From QHCA01 sp038237645 (GTDB lineage: Bacteria > Actinomycetota > Actinomycetes > Mycobacteriales > QHCA01), in assembly GCA_038237645.1 (NCBI GenBank), contig JBBRYN010000004.1, positions 26,669 to 90,668 of the forward strand: DNA of 64,000 nt. The letters run 5' to 3'. Under the pieces are notes generated by a model. The model did no database searches, was not told where the DNA came from, and worked only from the letters and a program-made list of their open reading frames with translations. Positions 39,164 to 48,099 of this stretch are shown piece after piece. Each line of letters begins with the position of its first letter. Position 1 is the stretch's first letter. Both the position numbers and the translations under genes were made by a program.

Positions 39164-40018
39164 TCACTGGGTTGGCGCAGCCCGCACCTGATCAGGGGCT
39201 GCCTCCAGTGAGCCGAAGCGGGCCAGCGCCAGGGCGCCGGCACCGGCCAGTACGAACCCGGCCACGCCGGCCCAGGCGAGACCGGGACGGGCCGCGTCGC
39301 CGAGGGCGACGATCCCGACGACCGCCGGCGCGACCGTCTCGGCCACCACGAGCGGCCCGGTCGCGGTGGTGACCCGGCCGTGCTGCAGCGCGGTGAGATA
39401 GCACAGGAAGCCCAGCACAGCGGCAAAAAGCAGGGCGTAGGCGGCCGGGTCACGGAACAGCCGGCCGGGATGCAGATCGGTGATGACCCGGACGGCGACG
39501 CCGACGACGCCGTAGGCCAGGCCCGCCACGAAGCCGAGAGCGGCGCTGCCGTAGCGACCGGAAACCCGGGCAGCGACCGCGGCAGCGGCGCCCAGCGCCA
39601 GAGTGGTCACCAGCAGGCCGACCGCGAACGCCCGGCTGACGTGCACCGGCGTCTGCCGGCCGGCGCTGACGACCAGCAGCACCAGCCCGGCGCACACCGC
39701 CCCGACGGCCACCCACTCCCTGCGCAGCAGAGGCACCCCCAGCACCCGGGCCGCGAGCACCGCCACCACCGCCAGGTTGCCGGCGATGATCGCCTCGACG
39801 ACGAACAGCGGCAATTGACGCAACGCCGCCAACGACAGGACGAAAGCCACCGTGTCGAGCAGCAGGCTGGCCAGGAAAGGCCACTGCCGCAGGACGCGCA
39901 ATAGCAGGCGCGGGTCGAGTCCGCCGGTCCTGGGGGTTCGGGCGGCGGCCGCCGCCTGCAGGACGGTGGCCGCGCCGTAGCAGACCGCGGCGAGGATGGC
40001 TCCGGCGATTCCGAGCAT
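39164..40018 (-). CDS. DMT-superfamily (EamA-like) membrane transporter
   Basis: 284 residues with about ten hydrophobic helices arranged as two five-helix repeats. Marks are LGIAGAILAAVCYGAATVLQ, LFVVEAIIAGNLAVVAVLAARVLG, TATGPLVVAETVAPAVVGIVALGDAARPGLAW. The repeat-2 motif (PLVVAETVAPAVVGI) is typical of DMT multidrug/metabolite exporters in actinobacteria. The substrate is unknown. ATG 40018 has AGGA 8 nt upstream; ATG 40036 and 40051 are in frame. It converges on the SpoIIE-type gene. Confidence 0.85.
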   Translation of the reverse strand: MLGIAGAILAAVCYGAATVLQAAAAARTPRTGGLDPRLLLRVLRQWPFLASLLLDTVAFVLSLAALRQLPLFVVEAIIAGNLAVVAVLAARVLGVPLLRREWVAVGAVCAGLVLLVVSAGRQTPVHVSRAFAVGLLVTTLALGAAAAVAARVSGRYGSAALGFVAGLAYGVVGVAVRVITDLHPGRLFRDPAAYALLFAAVLGFLCYLTALQHGRVTTATGPLVVAETVAPAVVGIVALGDAARPGLAWAGVAGFVLAGAGALALARFGSLEAAPDQVRAAPTQ

Positions 40019-40121
40019 CCGCCCATCCTGCTGCATGCCCCACCCGCGCAACGTGTGACGATCGGCTTACGCCGCGGCCAAACCGCTGCCAGTCCCGCCG
40101 CCGGCGAGGACGATCGGCAGC

Positions 40122-40826
40122 ATGGAAGATGGCCGGCCGATCGGCCGCCGGATCGTGCTCGGCATGCTCGGCCTGGGCGCCATCGGTGTCGTGGGGGGCC
40201 GCCGACTGCTCGACCTGGAGCAGCGCCTGCTGGCGCCGGTCCAACTTCGCGATCCCACCGGCTTGAGCAGCTTGGTGCCGGCCGGGGCGGGCTTCCGCTT
40301 CTATTCGGTCACCGGGGGTCAGCCGGAGCGATCGTCGCAGGACTACGGCCTCACCGTGAGCGGGCTGGTCGGCCGGGCGGTCAGACTGAGCCTGGCCGAC
40401 CTGCAGGCCATGCCACAGAGCACCGTGACGCGCGACTTCCAGTGCGTCACCGGGTGGCGGGTCCCCAAGGTGCCGTGGTCGGGCGTCCTGCTCGCCGACC
40501 TGCTCGATCGAGTCGAGGTCGCGCCCTCCGCGCGGGCCGTGCGTTTCGTCTCCTTCGACGGCGCCTACACCGAGAGCCTGACCCTCGACCAGGCTCGTAG
40601 CCGCGACGTGCTGGTCGCCACGAGCATGCTCGGCGCCCCGGTCACGCGAGCGCACGGCGGCCCCGTGCGCTTGTACGTCGCGTCGATGTACGGCTACAAA
40701 TCGTTGAAGTGGCTCGGCGGTATCGAGCTCACCAAGCGGGTCGTGCCCGGCTACTGGGAGCACTTGGGCTATGACGTCGACGCATGGGTCGGCCGATCCA
40801 ACGGCCGCGGCGATGCCCCGACCTGA
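40122..40826 (+). CDS. Molybdopterin-dependent oxidoreductase (sulfite oxidase/MsrP-like)
   Basis: 234 residues. The N-terminus is Tat-like (GRRIVLGMLGLGAIGVVGGRR). The oxidoreductase molybdopterin domain has YGLTVSGLVGRAV, the Mo-ligand Cys in TRDFQCVTGWRV, and VTRAHGGPVRLYVASMYGYKSLKWLGGIEL. It is therefore an exported molybdoenzyme of the YedY/MsrP superfamily, possibly acting on sulfoxides or sulfite. The catalytic Cys is present. Its last 14 bases overlap the b561-type cytochrome gene, so the two are probably made together, with the cytochrome as membrane electron partner. Confidence 0.9.
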   Translation: MEDGRPIGRRIVLGMLGLGAIGVVGGRRLLDLEQRLLAPVQLRDPTGLSSLVPAGAGFRFYSVTGGQPERSSQDYGLTVSGLVGRAVRLSLADLQAMPQSTVTRDFQCVTGWRVPKVPWSGVLLADLLDRVEVAPSARAVRFVSFDGAYTESLTLDQARSRDVLVATSMLGAPVTRAHGGPVRLYVASMYGYKSLKWLGGIELTKRVVPGYWEHLGYDVDAWVGRSNGRGDAPT

Positions 40827-41469
40827 GGCGGTGGTGGCGCGATTCACCGGTGGCGAGCGGTGGGTGCACCGGAGCACCGCCGGCCTGATGGGGATCTGCC
40901 TGCTGACCGCCGCGATCCTCTACATCGGGCCGCTGTCGGTGCTGGTCGGCCGCCGGGCACTGGTGGAGCAGGTGCACGTCCTCGCCGGCATCGCCCTGCC
41001 GCTACCGATCGTGCTGGGCTGGCTCTCCCGGGCCTTCCGGGCCGATGTCCGCCGGCTCAACAGGTTCGGCCCCACCGACTGGGCTTGGCTGCGCAGTCGA
41101 GGCTGGCGCGGCAGCAAGCTTCCTGTGGGCAAGTTCAACGCCGGGCAGAAGTTGAACGCGAGTTTCAGCTTCGGGGCCATCCTGGTCCTGCTGGGCACCG
41201 GGCTGATCATGCGTTATGCGAACGGCCTGCCCCTGTCGTTTCGGACGGGTGCCACCTTCGTCCACGACTGGCTCTCCTACGCGGTGGCCGGCGTGCTGCT
41301 CGGCCATGTGATGTTCGCCGCGCGTGATCCCGAGGCCCGCAACGGGCTGCGTACCGGTTTCGTCACCACCTCCTGGGCGCGGGAGAAGCACCCGGACTGG
41401 GCCGACGACGTCGCCGCACGCCCCCCCACACGGCAAGTTCCGGGAAACCGTCGCAATGAGCGACGTTGA
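40813..41469 (+). CDS. b561/formate-dehydrogenase-gamma-type cytochrome b
   Basis: 218 residues with four membrane helices. Haem-ligand candidates are His in ERWVHRSTAGLM and QVHVLAGIALP in the first half, and THDWLSYAV-like VHDWLSYAVAGVLLGHVMFA in the second. This matches the Ni/Fe-hydrogenase/formate-dehydrogenase cytochrome b family. ATG 40813 lies inside the molybdoenzyme gene (overlap 14). It probably passes electrons between menaquinone and the exported molybdoenzyme. The hydrophilic tail is Arg/Pro-rich. A hairpin overlaps the stop codon. Confidence 0.88.
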   Translation: MPRPEAVVARFTGGERWVHRSTAGLMGICLLTAAILYIGPLSVLVGRRALVEQVHVLAGIALPLPIVLGWLSRAFRADVRRLNRFGPTDWAWLRSRGWRGSKLPVGKFNAGQKLNASFSFGAILVLLGTGLIMRYANGLPLSFRTGATFVHDWLSYAVAGVLLGHVMFAARDPEARNGLRTGFVTTSWAREKHPDWADDVAARPPTRQVPGNRRNERR

Positions 41470-41485
41470 GGCGACGGTTTCCCGG
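41440..41485 (+). terminator. 15-bp perfect hairpin overlapping the cytochrome stop codon
   Basis: CCGGGAAACCGTCGC (41440-41454) pairs perfectly with GCGACGGTTTCCCGG (41471-41485) across a 16-base loop. The loop contains the cytochrome TGA stop at 41467-41469. It lies between the convergent cytochrome and sensor-kinase genes and could end transcription in both directions. There is no T-run. Confidence 0.78.
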
Positions 41486-41515
41486 ACCTGGCCGCAAGGA
41501 GGTGCCTAACTGTGC

Positions 41516-43831
41516 CTAACTGGCCACGGTCAGGGACTGATCCTTTGGTGTCTGCCAGTCCTGCTGCCCTTCTGCGGCTGTGCCGTCATCGGTCGCGCCG
41601 CCTGCCCCTGCTGCGTCGATCGTTGCCGGGACGGTGACGTAGAAGGTCGAGCCCTCGTCGACCCGGCTCTCCAGCCAGATGCGACCGTTCATGCTCTCGA
41701 CCAGCCGCCGGGCGATGTGCAGCCCGAGCCCGCAGCCACGGGTCTTGCGGGTCAGGTGGTCGCCGAGCCGTCGGAACGGCTCGAAGACCTCGGCCTGCTG
41801 CTCTTCCGGGATCCCTGATCCGAAGTCCTGCACTGCGATCTCGACCTGCTCGGCGTACCGCAGGTGTACTACGACCGGCTTGCCGGCAGGGGAGTACTTG
41901 TCGGCGTTGGACAGCAGGTTGGCGATGATCTGCTGGAGGCGGGCCGGGTCGCAGAGGGCACGGGTCGGCCGGCCGCTGGCGCGCATCGAGATCGCCCGGC
42001 CACTCGCCGACGCGAGATCGTCCGCCGCCCGCTCCACGACCTGGGCCACGTCGGTCGGCTCGGGCCGCACGCTGAACTCGCCGTGTTCCATCCGGGAGGT
42101 GCTCAGCAGGTCCTCGACCAGCCGCTCGAGCTGGTTGGCCCGGTCGAGCATCTGCCCGAAGATCACCTGCTGCTGCGGCTTGTCCATGTGGAAGTCCGGC
42201 CGCAGGAACAGCGACAGGAAGCCCTTGATCGGTGTGAGCGGCGTGCGCAGCTCGTGGGAGACGGTCGCGATGAAATCCTGCTTGGCGAGTTGCACCTCGC
42301 GGCGCTCGGTGATGTCCCGGGCGACCAGTACGGCGTATTCGCAGGCGCCGCTCGGCGCACGCACGGCGGAGAGTGAGAGCGATGCGTCCCGGGTCGATCC
42401 GTCGGCCAGGCCGAGCTCGACGTCGAGCGTCAGATGGTCCGACGCGGCCAGCCGGTCGAGCTGGTCGAGCGCGTTGGCGATGGTGAACTCCGTGCCGTCC
42501 GTGCACTTGCCGGTCAGCGCGCGGTCCAGCGAGCGGCCCAGCACGCTGGCCTCGGTCCGGTGGGTCAGCCGTGCCATGCCCGGATTCCAGGAGGCGACGG
42601 CGCCGTCGGCACCGACGAGGACGACACCGTCGGAGGCGTTGTCGATGACGGCCGACAGCCGGCTGCGCTGCTCGTCGATCTCACCGAACAGCCGGGCGCG
42701 CTGCATCGACACCGAGGCATGGTTGGCGAACATGCCCACCACCTGGAGCTCGCGCCGCTTGAGGTGGGCCGGCCCACGGAAGCCCACCAGCAGGGCGCCG
42801 GCCGGGCCGTCCACCCCCTCGAGCGGCGCGATCACGCACTCGACCACCCCGAGGGAGTCCAGCTCGCGCTGCAGCCGGGGGGGCTCGTCCTGTGACCTGA
42901 CGATGACCGGCTCACGCGCCTGGACGCCGGTGGCGAGGATGGCCGGGTAGTCGACCACGTCCTCCGGTGCGTCGGAGAGCAGCAGCATGGTGATCTCGGC
43001 ACCGAAGAGCGCCTCGGCACCGCGTTGCACCGAAGCGGTGACCGCCCGGGGGTCGATGTGCTGCAGCTGCAGCGTCGTCGCCTGCAACTCACGCCAGCGG
43101 TCACGCTCCAGCTGAGCTCGCAGCGAGTTGTTGTATACGTAATAGACGGCGAGCAGGAAGAAGGGCAGCGCCAGCAGGGTCGCGCGGCTCAACTGGCCGA
43201 CGATGACCGCGGCGAGCCCGGCACCGGTGTTGCCGAGGAACATCAGCGTTCGCAGCCAGGCACCCTTGGCCCAGACCTTGCGTACCGACATCCCCTGCGA
43301 CCACCCGACCGCAGACGAGACGACGATGCTGTTCCAGGCGAAGTGGGTGGCCGCGGCCGCGGCGAGGGCGAGCAGCGCCAACGCGCCCAGGTGTGGATCA
43401 GGACGGGACGCCCAGTGTTGCGTGATCACGCCGAAGGTGAGCCTGGCCAGGGTCGCCCCCACGGCGAAGGCGCCGGAGTTGAACAGGAACTTGCGTTTCG
43501 CGCGGCGCAGGAGAGCGTGATGCAGCAGCACGGTGAGCGAGCCCACCGCGATCAGCAGCGCCCAGCCGCCCACCATGGCACCGACGATCAGCGCTGCTTC
43601 CATCCAGGTGAAGCTGTTGCCGTGTGCGCCGAATCGGATCCGGATCAAGGAGATGTCGCCGACCAGGACTATGGCCACGATCACCAGCAGTTGGCCGGGC
43701 TGTGGTCCCGGCGTGTTCGCGAGTTCGAGTACGGCGGCGAGGACGCAGAGGAAGCCGCTGAAGGACACCCCGCCGACCAGTAGCCGGACCCGCCGGTCAC
43801 CGCGTGCTGTGACCTGTGTTCCCAAGCTCAC
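41516..43831 (-). CDS. Membrane sensor histidine kinase (7-TM input domain, GAF, PAS, HisKA, HATPase)
   Basis: 771 residues. About seven hydrophobic segments fill residues 17-233, with the motif RFGAHGNSFTWMEAAL (66-81). A linker helix (RAQLERDRWRELQ), a GAF-like domain (about 255-385), a PAS domain (about 390-510), the H-box FIATVSHELRTP with His 526, and an HATPase_c domain (NLLSNADKYSP, DFGSGIP, GCGLGLHIA) follow. No response regulator gene is adjacent, so its partner is elsewhere. GTG 43831 overlaps the TGA of the upstream subtilase gene (GTGA), implying coupled translation. The input domain also occurs in the GGDEF-EAL protein at 54092-56551. Confidence 0.94.
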   Translation of the reverse strand: MSLGTQVTARGDRRVRLLVGGVSFSGFLCVLAAVLELANTPGPQPGQLLVIVAIVLVGDISLIRIRFGAHGNSFTWMEAALIVGAMVGGWALLIAVGSLTVLLHHALLRRAKRKFLFNSGAFAVGATLARLTFGVITQHWASRPDPHLGALALLALAAAAATHFAWNSIVVSSAVGWSQGMSVRKVWAKGAWLRTLMFLGNTGAGLAAVIVGQLSRATLLALPFFLLAVYYVYNNSLRAQLERDRWRELQATTLQLQHIDPRAVTASVQRGAEALFGAEITMLLLSDAPEDVVDYPAILATGVQAREPVIVRSQDEPPRLQRELDSLGVVECVIAPLEGVDGPAGALLVGFRGPAHLKRRELQVVGMFANHASVSMQRARLFGEIDEQRSRLSAVIDNASDGVVLVGADGAVASWNPGMARLTHRTEASVLGRSLDRALTGKCTDGTEFTIANALDQLDRLAASDHLTLDVELGLADGSTRDASLSLSAVRAPSGACEYAVLVARDITERREVQLAKQDFIATVSHELRTPLTPIKGFLSLFLRPDFHMDKPQQQVIFGQMLDRANQLERLVEDLLSTSRMEHGEFSVRPEPTDVAQVVERAADDLASASGRAISMRASGRPTRALCDPARLQQIIANLLSNADKYSPAGKPVVVHLRYAEQVEIAVQDFGSGIPEEQQAEVFEPFRRLGDHLTRKTRGCGLGLHIARRLVESMNGRIWLESRVDEGSTFYVTVPATIDAAGAGGATDDGTAAEGQQDWQTPKDQSLTVAS

Positions 43832-45561
43832 TTGTGTCCGTCCTCGTGGTCGCTCAGCCTCGCCATCGCCCGCGGTCGGGCCGGTTGGATCTGGGCCGGT
43901 TCGCCGGGGATCCGATTCCACCACGGCGTGCGGTCTCCCCAAAAGGCGGTCTGGAAGGAACTTGTCCACGAATCGCTCGTCCAGGAGTCGCTCGTCCAGG
44001 AATCCGACGTCCACGAATTGCTGGACCACGATGACGCGGTCCATGAGTCGGAGGTCCAGGAGTCGGAGGTCCAGCTGTCAGAATTCCATGGCTGGCACAG
44101 TGCATCCTGCTCACCGGCGATCCTGCTCACCGTCTGGGTTCCCGCGCAGACCGTCTCGACGTGTCGGCCGCCCCGGCTCTGCTCGATCGATCCGCGGCCG
44201 CTCGCGCTGAACTGCTGACCGGGGACGGTAGGCAACTGCAAGTTGAGCGCCACAGGCAGCCACAGCCTGCCGCGCCCCTGAGTCGCCCGGCCGGCACCGG
44301 AGATCGGCAGGCTGGTCACGGCGAGGCCGAACTTCACCTGGTCAGGAGTCAGCCGGCCGTGACTGCTCAGCATCAGCGCCACCCCGCCGGACACCACGGC
44401 GGTGGCCTGCGACGTGCCGCTGCCGCGGATGTAGGCCGAGCCGATCCGGGCCTCGGGGAACGTCGTGTCGACGTAGGACCCGGGGGACTTCGTGGCGACG
44501 ATGGAGCGGCCGGGCGCGACGAGGTCGGGCTTTGCGAAGCCGGCAGCGGTCGGACCCCGGGAGGACCAGGCAGGCACGGTGTCGTCGGAGATCAGCGCGT
44601 TCAGGCGGTCGTCGTAGGCACCGGCGGTGATCACGAGCGGGTCGTCTCCCGGCTTGGTGACGGTGCCGCCGGCCGGGCCGCCGTTGCCTGCTGCCGCGAC
44701 GACGACGATGCCGGATCGCCACAGCCGCTCGACCGCGAAGTTCAACGGGTCGACGGCCGGAGACTGATGAGAGGTGGTGCCCCAGGCCAGGTTGAGGACC
44801 CGGATTCCGTACGTCGAAGCATACGAGCCGACCCACTGCATCGCGGCCAGCACCGTGGAGACGTCGGTGGCGCCGTTGCGCCCGGCGACCTTGACGGAGA
44901 GCAGTCGGGCGGCCGGCGCCATGCCGACATATGCGCCGCCGGCGGCACCGGCGGAGCTCGCACCGTCGCCGGCGATGATGCCGGCCATCACCGTGCCGTG
45001 GCCGTAGGTGTCGGCCCGGCTGTCACCCTCGCCGGAGAAGTCCGGGCCGGCCACGACCCGCCCGGCCAGGTCGGCGACCGGCGCAATGCCGGTGTCGATC
45101 ACCGCCACGGTCACCCCGCCGCCGCGGTCGGCCCTGCTCCACGCGGTCCGGGCGCCGGTGCTCGTCGGGTAGTTGCCGGCCACCGGTGCGGCGGAGGTGC
45201 TGAGAGAGGAGAAGTGCACCGCGGTGTCGGGCGTCACGCGACGGATGGCCGGATCGGCCGCCAGCCGTTGCACGGCGCCGGCCGGCAGTTGAGCCGCGAA
45301 GCCGTCGACGATCGGGAGGCTTCGGCCGATCTGAGCGCCGGCTGATCGCAGCGCCACCGCCGCCTGCTGCGCCTGGCCAGGCCGGGCCTGCACGATCACC
45401 CTGACTGCCGAGCCTGCGGCCGGCAGCCCGCTCACGGCGGGGTGGGTGGCGGCTGGGCTGCCGAGCAGGCCCGGGCCGGACAGCGCGCCCGTGGCGGTGA
45501 GCGCGCCGACGATCGCGAGGGGGAGAAGCGCGGAAACCGGCGGTCGGAACCAGCCGCTCAT
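43828..45561 (-). CDS. Subtilisin-like serine protease with C-terminal Ser-Trp repeat tail
   Basis: 577 residues. The N-terminal hydrophobic segment PVSALLPLAIVGALTATGAL acts as signal or anchor, followed by an inhibitor I9-like prodomain (VRVIVQARPGQAQQAAVALRS). The S8 catalytic triad is intact: VAVIDTGIAPV (Asp), DTYGHGTVMAGI (His), GSGTSQATAVVSGG (Ser), plus the oxyanion Asn region AAAGNGG. After residue about 500 come repeats of SWTSD/SSNSW, ending SFQTAFWGDRTPWW. The repeat tail resembles wall- or surface-associated extensions, but its role is unknown. The stop overlaps the sensor-kinase start, making this the first gene of a coupled pair. Confidence 0.93.
   Translation of the reverse strand: MSGWFRPPVSALLPLAIVGALTATGALSGPGLLGSPAATHPAVSGLPAAGSAVRVIVQARPGQAQQAAVALRSAGAQIGRSLPIVDGFAAQLPAGAVQRLAADPAIRRVTPDTAVHFSSLSTSAAPVAGNYPTSTGARTAWSRADRGGGVTVAVIDTGIAPVADLAGRVVAGPDFSGEGDSRADTYGHGTVMAGIIAGDGASSAGAAGGAYVGMAPAARLLSVKVAGRNGATDVSTVLAAMQWVGSYASTYGIRVLNLAWGTTSHQSPAVDPLNFAVERLWRSGIVVVAAAGNGGPAGGTVTKPGDDPLVITAGAYDDRLNALISDDTVPAWSSRGPTAAGFAKPDLVAPGRSIVATKSPGSYVDTTFPEARIGSAYIRGSGTSQATAVVSGGVALMLSSHGRLTPDQVKFGLAVTSLPISGAGRATQGRGRLWLPVALNLQLPTVPGQQFSASGRGSIEQSRGGRHVETVCAGTQTVSRIAGEQDALCQPWNSDSWTSDSWTSDSWTASSWSSNSWTSDSWTSDSWTSDSWTSSFQTAFWGDRTPWWNRIPGEPAQIQPARPRAMARLSDHEDGHK
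43957..44091. repeat. 15-bp-unit repeats encoding the protease Ser-Trp tail
   Basis: About nine units of 12-15 bases (for example GAGTCGGAGGTCCAG and GAATCGCTCGTCCAG on the + strand) encode D/N-S-W-T-S steps in the minus-strand protease. Periods are multiples of three, and variant units show the array is not newly expanded. Confidence 0.85.
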
Positions 45562-45685
45562 CGCCGACTCCTCTCCCGTCCGCTGGCGATCAGGTCGAAG
45601 GCGCGCCGACTCCGATAGTGATACACGTCAGAACCATCATGGCTAGCCCCAGGCGACCACGGAATGCGTAAATCGGGCAGTCCTA

Positions 45686-47740
45686 CTAGCTAGATGTAAC
45701 TAGCTGCACCCGGCGGGGGCTGAACGCAAAGGCAATGAGGTAGAGCACGCCGGCAAGGATCAACAGCGTGCGATAACCGGTAATCAGCGCAATGTATTCC
45801 AATGTGCCGCCGAGCAGCGCTCCCAACAGGTTGGCACCGAAGGCCGACGTCGACTCCGCGGTTTCCGCCAGGCGTTTCGAGAAGATCAGGTTGGCGCAGA
45901 AGATCGGCGCGAACGCCAGCGCCGCGGCCGCCGCGAGCCGGATCCCCCACGGCAGCGGCAGCAGGCTCTCCGCCGGCACCGCCCAGCCGAGCGCCAGGGC
46001 TGCGGCCAGCAGCCCGTAGAGCACGGCCGGGCGCGGCAGCCGCACCCGTCGACTCACCTCCACGGCCGCCAGCACCGCGGCCAGCACCCCGCTGAAGACC
46101 AGCGCGTTGACCAGCCAGGTGGTGCCGAACAGCAGGGCGAAACCGGCGACGTTCTTGGTTTCCAGGAGCAGGAAGGCCGTGCCCAGGAAGAACAGGTCCG
46201 CGTACTCACGCATCGGTCTGATCGGGCCGCCGACCACCCGGACCGTCACGCAGGCCGCGACCAACACGAAAAGCAGCACCAACAGGTAGAAGCCGGGAAT
46301 TCCCGGCCGGCGAAGATAGGGAAACGGGTGGTCGTCGGTGGCCGCCGTCGGCGCCGGATGTGTTTGCAGTCGCCAGGTCGTCGAGCACTTCTGCTCGCTG
46401 CCCGCGCCCGCGACTACCAGCGCCGCGCGGTGCCCGACCCCGCCGACGGTGTCGATGCACGGCGCGTGACCGAAGACCTCGGCCAGCGTCCCCGCATAGC
46501 GGTCGATCAGCCACTGCGAGCGGTAGGTGTTGTACATCGCGAAGGCGCCGCCGGGGCGCAGGTGCGCCCGCGCCGTGGTGATGGCCTCCCGGGTGAACAG
46601 ATAGCTCTCCAGGCGCAGCGAACTGTTGCCGGACACCAGCGTCTGGGAGTCGGGCAGCGCGAAGACGATCAGGTCGTAGGTGGTCGTCGTGCGCTGCATG
46701 AAGGCGCGGCCGTCGTCGATGTGCACCGCCACCCGGGGGTTGGAGTAGGGCCGGTTGGGGTGCCGCTCGCGGCCGATCTGCGCGATCCGCGGGTCGATCT
46801 CGACGGCGTCCACGGACCTGGCGCCGCGGTCGAGGGCCACCGCGACGTCGTTGCCATTGCCCGCTCCGATCACCAGCACGTGGTCGAGCGGGTTGCCCGG
46901 GACGCGTTCGTACGGCGATGTCCGCAGCCCGGGGTTGAACGTCTTGATGTTGAGGATGCTCTGGTGCGGGATGCCGTTGACGAAGATGTCGACGTACTTC
47001 GGCCGGTCCTTCGTCACGATCTTGTAATACGGCGACCAGGTCGTGTTGGGCCACAGTGACTCTCCGGCGAGCAACCCGACCAGGATCAGCAGGCAGGCCA
47101 CCGGCAGCCACATGGATCGCCGGCGCAGCCGCCGCCCGTGCATGGCGGCGAACCCGGCCGCGGCCAGGGCGGCCCAGGCCACCGACGGGGCACGCAGGAA
47201 GGACAGCAGCGTGAAGGCCCCGATGCCCGCCAGGCTGCCGATCAGGTCCAGCCGGTAGGCCTGCAGGGCGGGAAACCGGCCGAACAGCCGGGCCACGGCC
47301 TCGCCCAGCCCGCACATGACCGCCGCGACCGCGAGGAAGATCACCGGCAGCGTCACCCAGGCCGGCAGGCCGCTGGGGTGCACGCCCTTGAAGTACAGCA
47401 ACTGCTCGGTGTCCTGGCTGATCCGGACCGGGAAGGCCAGGACGAACCCGACCAGCAGCACGAGCACGACGGGCCAGCGAGTTGACAGGTCATGGGGCTT
47501 GTGGGCGCGGAGGAACCCCAGGCCGACGCCCAGGAAGGAGCCGAGGAGCACGAAATTGGAGAAGTAGCTCAGGTGCAGGATGTTGGAGCCGGTCCACCGG
47601 ATCAGCGCGAGCTCGACGAAGAGCATCAGCGCGCTCGCCAGGACGAGCTTGCCGGGTGACGGTGCCTCATCCGACCTCGGGGACGGCTCCCTGCCGATGG
47701 ACTGCGGGGCGACCTCGGACTCTTCGGTCAGCTCGCTCAT
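45686..47740 (-). CDS. Polytopic membrane protein with spermidine-synthase-like Rossmann domain
   Basis: 684 residues. About seven helices fill residues 30-225 (VLASALMLFVELALIRW, LLGSFLGVGLGFLRA). They are followed by a SpeE-like methyltransferase-fold domain (about 285-460) with DHVLVIGAGNGNDVAVALDRGARSVDAVEIDP, IDDGRAFMQ and YDLIVFALPDSQT, then about six more helices. The polyamine-synthase catalytic Asp pair is not complete by eye, so true spermidine synthesis is uncertain. Membrane-embedded SpeE-like proteins are widespread but their reaction is unknown. The gene lies downstream of the protease on the same strand with a 125-base gap. Confidence 0.85.
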   Translation of the reverse strand: MSELTEESEVAPQSIGREPSPRSDEAPSPGKLVLASALMLFVELALIRWTGSNILHLSYFSNFVLLGSFLGVGLGFLRAHKPHDLSTRWPVVLVLLVGFVLAFPVRISQDTEQLLYFKGVHPSGLPAWVTLPVIFLAVAAVMCGLGEAVARLFGRFPALQAYRLDLIGSLAGIGAFTLLSFLRAPSVAWAALAAAGFAAMHGRRLRRRSMWLPVACLLILVGLLAGESLWPNTTWSPYYKIVTKDRPKYVDIFVNGIPHQSILNIKTFNPGLRTSPYERVPGNPLDHVLVIGAGNGNDVAVALDRGARSVDAVEIDPRIAQIGRERHPNRPYSNPRVAVHIDDGRAFMQRTTTTYDLIVFALPDSQTLVSGNSSLRLESYLFTREAITTARAHLRPGGAFAMYNTYRSQWLIDRYAGTLAEVFGHAPCIDTVGGVGHRAALVVAGAGSEQKCSTTWRLQTHPAPTAATDDHPFPYLRRPGIPGFYLLVLLFVLVAACVTVRVVGGPIRPMREYADLFFLGTAFLLLETKNVAGFALLFGTTWLVNALVFSGVLAAVLAAVEVSRRVRLPRPAVLYGLLAAALALGWAVPAESLLPLPWGIRLAAAAALAFAPIFCANLIFSKRLAETAESTSAFGANLLGALLGGTLEYIALITGYRTLLILAGVLYLIAFAFSPRRVQLVTSS

Positions 47741-47888
47741 GGGCGCGGCGGCGTGGTGGGTGTCGGCACGGACGCCAACGTACCCAGGGGTGGCGGGGCG
47801 ATCGGTTACGGCCCCCTGTCGGCCAGGCCTGGACGTCAGTAGACGGCAGTGACTCGCTGTTCGAGGGTGCGGCCGTCCTGGATGAGTG

Positions 47889-48095
47889 TCACCCCCTCAG
47901 TGCTGACTTCCGACCGGAGTCGAGAGTTGAGACGGGAACGGCACGCGCCGCGTCGGCGGCCAGTGGACCACCCAGGTGCGCACGCACCTGGGGATCGGTG
48001 TGCAACTCGGCGAGCGCGCCCTCGTCGCCCGCTCGGGCGGCCCGGATCCGCAGCCGGGTCGTGACGATCGGTGCCGCGGGCCACGTGTCGGTCAC
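47889..48095 (-). pseudogene. N-terminal fragment of a GNAT acetyltransferase
   Basis: The frame from GTG 48095 reads TDTWPAAPIVTTRLRIRAARAGDEGALAELHTDPQVRAHLGGPLAADAAR, which is the typical opening of a GNAT protein, then ends at TGA 47889 after about 68 residues. The acetyl-CoA-binding half is missing, and the neighbouring frames do not supply it. It starts 4 bases after the amidohydrolase stop and so was once the last gene of that operon. It is a truncated remnant rather than a simple frameshift. Confidence 0.6.
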
Positions 48096-48099
48096 AGCG

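Noticed and set aside
45688..45705. AGCTAG-N6-CTAGCT palindrome overlapping the stop codon of the spermidine-synthase-like gene
   Set aside because: Only a 6-bp, AT-containing stem with no T-run. It is too weak to call a terminator or operator without conservation data.
47836..48084. 82-aa minus-strand frame overlapping the GNAT fragment, tested as its missing C-terminus
   Set aside because: The sequence (VTLIQDGRTLEQRVTAVY at its end) shows no acetyl-CoA loop, so a simple frameshift does not restore a GNAT protein.
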